From positions 2,667 through 43,793 of the forward strand of contig KN817562.1 of the NCBI GenBank assembly GCA_000827495.1: a stretch of DNA of 41,127 bases. Reading direction: 5' to 3'. Shown here piece after piece: positions 39,612 to 41,127 of this stretch; position 1 is the stretch's first letter, and each line of letters starts with the position of its first letter. The notes under the pieces were generated by a model that had not been told where the DNA came from, did not search any database, and saw only the letters and a list, made by a program, of their open reading frames with translations. Made by a program: the position numbers and the translations under genes. This stretch comes from Hypholoma sublateritium FD-334 SS-4. Its lineage: Eukaryota; Basidiomycota; Agaricomycetes; Agaricales; Strophariaceae.

Positions 39612-40754
39612 ATGTCTCAGAATCTTCCCAACAACTCCTTCGACATNCTCCCCGACTTCGGCGCTGCCCTTCCCCCTGGAGACGAATCCGGACCTCAGCA
39701 ACCCCCTGTCCAACCTCCCCAGTCAGCCGAAGAAGAGAGGAACTTGTTATGGCGAACGATCTACAACNTGGCCACCAACGTCGACACATTCACCAACCGA
39801 CAGTCTCGCGAGTACGAGGACAACCGATTCGCCATGCAGGCGATTGTCCAAGAGCTCAGCTACATACGAGGCAACAATTCGTCGTCGACGTCGACAACCG
39901 GCTCTGGCGCGCCTCGTGTTCGTGAACCGCGCATGTTCAACGGCGCCGCNAACCAAGTCGATCCTTTCGTGCGTGAAATCACACATGCNCTCACTCTCCA
40001 ACGCCGTTCNATNGTTACTGACCATGATAAATGCCTGTATCTGGGCTTTTATCTCTCGGATGGCTCTCCGACGTCGTGGTACACGTCCGTCGAGAAGAAC
40101 CGTCCTGNGATCATGCAAGATTANCCCNCTTTCCTCAGTGCATTCAAAGAGCACTTCGAGGACAGCGATCGGTATGCCACCGCGCTTGCTAAACTCCGTA
40201 AACTCAAACAGGCACCCGGATCCGCCGCCAATTACGCNTCCCGCTTCCGCGAACTCGCTTGGGAGCTGGATTTGACGGATCAGACCTCCATCCAGATGTA
40301 TTACGATGGTCTGAAGGACAACGTCAAGGACGCCATTACCATTACCACGGTCAACGANGCGCCGACGCGCTTCGACGACTACGTGAAGATGGCGATCACC
40401 CTTGACAACAAACTCCATCGCAGACAAGTCGAGCGCCAGAACGGCAGCTCAACAAAGACACCCACCGATAAGTCCTCCAATTCTAAATCTTCCTCCTTTT
40501 TCCCTTCGTCCACACCCTCTTCGTCTTCNGCTCCGGCCGCGTCCTCTTCTAATAACGACGTCGTGCCTATGGAGATTGANGGTATCAAGCGTGGCCCACT
40601 GACGGACGCCGAACGCGAGCACCGTCGCAAGGAGGGCCTATGCTTCTATTGCGGCAAGGGCAAGCACTCCGTTTCTGAGTGCCCCAATATGTCCGACGCT
40701 GCGAAACGCAAATTCAAGGGCAAGAACAAGGCTTCTCCTTCGGGAAAAGCCTAG
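39612..40754 (+). CDS. Retrotransposon Gag protein (380 aa)
   Basis: Structural polyprotein that packages the element's RNA into virus-like particles. Residues about 100-230 look like the retrotransposon gag domain: YLGFYLSDGSPTSWY, FKEHFEDSDRYATALAKLRK and YDGLKDNVKDAI. A Ser-rich linker (about residues 280-310) follows. A single CCHC zinc knuckle, CFYCGKGKHSVSEC, lies at residues 344-357 (C-x2-C-x4-H-x4-C), then a basic tail. Several codons contain N and are unreadable, including the codon at about 40124, which could be read in part as TAN. The frame ends at TAG 40752-40754, immediately after the slippery heptamer described separately. Confidence 0.9.
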   Translation: MSQNLPNNSFDXLPDFGAALPPGDESGPQQPPVQPPQSAEEERNLLWRTIYNXATNVDTFTNRQSREYEDNRFAMQAIVQELSYIRGNNSSSTSTTGSGAPRVREPRMFNGAXNQVDPFVREITHXLTLQRRXXVTDHDKCLYLGFYLSDGSPTSWYTSVEKNRPXIMQDXPXFLSAFKEHFEDSDRYATALAKLRKLKQAPGSAANYXSRFRELAWELDLTDQTSIQMYYDGLKDNVKDAITITTVNXAPTRFDDYVKMAITLDNKLHRRQVERQNGSSTKTPTDKSSNSKSSSFFPSSTPSSSXAPAASSSNNDVVPMEIXGIKRGPLTDAEREHRRKEGLCFYCGKGKHSVSECPNMSDAAKRKFKGKNKASPSGKA

Positions 40755-40787
40755 CCGGTAGCCCTTCGTGTGTCCCAGGGCTGCCGG
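40742..40787 (+). promoter_or_regulatory. -1 programmed ribosomal frameshift signal between gag and pol
   Basis: The heptamer GGGAAAA (40742-40748) sits in the gag frame as G GGA AAA, the canonical X XXY YYZ arrangement. A 6-nt spacer (40749-40754) holds the gag stop. Then CCGGTAGCCC (40755-40764) pairs with GGGCTGCCGG (40778-40787) as a 10-bp stem with one wobble pair and a 13-nt loop. Slipping back one base enters the open protease frame. Confidence 0.8.
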
Positions 40788-41127
40788 ATATTGATGTTGG
40801 GACCCATCTTGCACATTCGGAGCCCGTCCACGCTCGCCTCGATAACGGGCGCTGGATTTCTTACTATCGAATTCCCTCTCCGCAATTCATCTTTGCGTCC
40901 TCTCGCGATGTTTCTTCACCTGATCACTTCTTTATTAATATTGTTCTTCGTTTTCCGAATCGTAAATCTATTCATACCTTTGCTCTTGTGGATTGTGGTG
41001 CTTCGGCATCTTGTATTTCGGAAGTCTTCGCCGCGCGTCACTCTTTAGCGCGTCGTGCGAAAGACATACCTGTTCCCATCCTCGCTGTTGATGATCGCCC
41101 TATTGCTTCGGGCCTTGTCACCCAGGA
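40748..41127 (+). CDS. Retrotransposon Pol, N-terminal part (aspartic protease), partial
   Basis: Frame -1 relative to gag, open from before the gag stop to the window edge and lacking its own early ATG, so it is expected to be made as a Gag-Pol fusion. The retropepsin active-site motif is ALVDCGASASCI (about 40982-41017), a DSGA-type motif with Cys in place of Ser. It is preceded by a hydrophobic FINIVLRF strand and followed by IPVPILAVDDRPIASG, as in Ty3/Gypsy proteases. Reverse transcriptase, RNase H and integrase would lie beyond the edge. Confidence 0.85.

Larger units (their letters stand above)
39120..41127 (+). mobile_element. Ty3/Gypsy LTR retrotransposon, 5' part (sushi/Tf1-like features)
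   Basis: Order: 5' LTR (39120-39517), putative self-priming site (39520-39529), gag (39612-40754), then pol in the -1 frame, beginning with a protease. The element runs off the right edge. Gag has no stop other than its own terminator, and the protease frame is open to the edge, so this copy looks young. Isolated Ns suggest several near-identical copies in the genome collapsed into one consensus. Confidence 0.85.

Overview
The window looks like a filamentous basidiomycete (Agaricomycetes, polypore-like) genomic contig. The evidence is many GT-AG introns of about 45-65 nt, compact multi-exon genes on both strands, protein families typical of mushroom genomes (F-box/nucleotidyltransferase-like proteins, DUF6534-type membrane proteins) and a Ty3/Gypsy element. 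All gene models were spliced by hand. Each model I call intact keeps reading frame across every junction and gives a length normal for its family.

Layout. 1-1626 (-): the N-terminal two-thirds of an ARMC8/Vid28 (GID5) armadillo protein, running off the left edge. 1905-4320 (+): two badly decayed gene remnants, one DUF6534-like and one unidentified. 5703-6221 (+): a 152-aa two-exon gene of unknown function behind a TATA box. 7094-8270 (-): a 351-aa F-box/nucleotidyltransferase-like protein. 8505-10995 (+): a decayed, inverted second copy of the ARMC8 gene. 11547-13800 (-): a complete seven-exon ARB1/ABCF2 gene. 14.6-21.5 kb: gene-poor. 21527-23179 (-): a complete eight-exon PP4 catalytic subunit gene. 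23646-25127 (-): an Nrg1-type C2H2 factor. 25.1-30.0 kb: gene-poor. 30000-32470 (+): a 14-exon vacuolar carboxypeptidase S-like M20 peptidase. 33436-35365 (+): a four-exon MFS sugar transporter. 36867-37292 (+): a 141-aa orphan ORF. 37.3-39.1 kb: repeats. 39120 to the end (+): a Ty3/Gypsy retroelement with 5' LTR, gag and the start of pol.

The host genes are ordinary housekeeping and nutrient-response genes: GID ubiquitin ligase, PP4, ribosome biogenesis ABC protein, glucose-repressor-type zinc finger, vacuolar peptidase and sugar transporter. I see no biosynthetic cluster or operon-like unit. GID5, an Nrg1-like factor and a sugar transporter all fit carbon-source biology, but their proximity may be chance.

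The most striking signals are in the retroelement. At the gag stop there is a textbook -1 frameshift signal: slippery heptamer, 6-nt spacer, 10-bp stem. Just after the LTR, 10 nt are exactly complementary to a segment inside the LTR, which is the arrangement expected of Tf1/sushi-type self-priming. The other notable feature is the inverted ARMC8 duplicate, which lets decay be followed exon by exon. Scattered single Ns occur only in the last 3.6 kb, as expected of a repeat-collapsed assembly.
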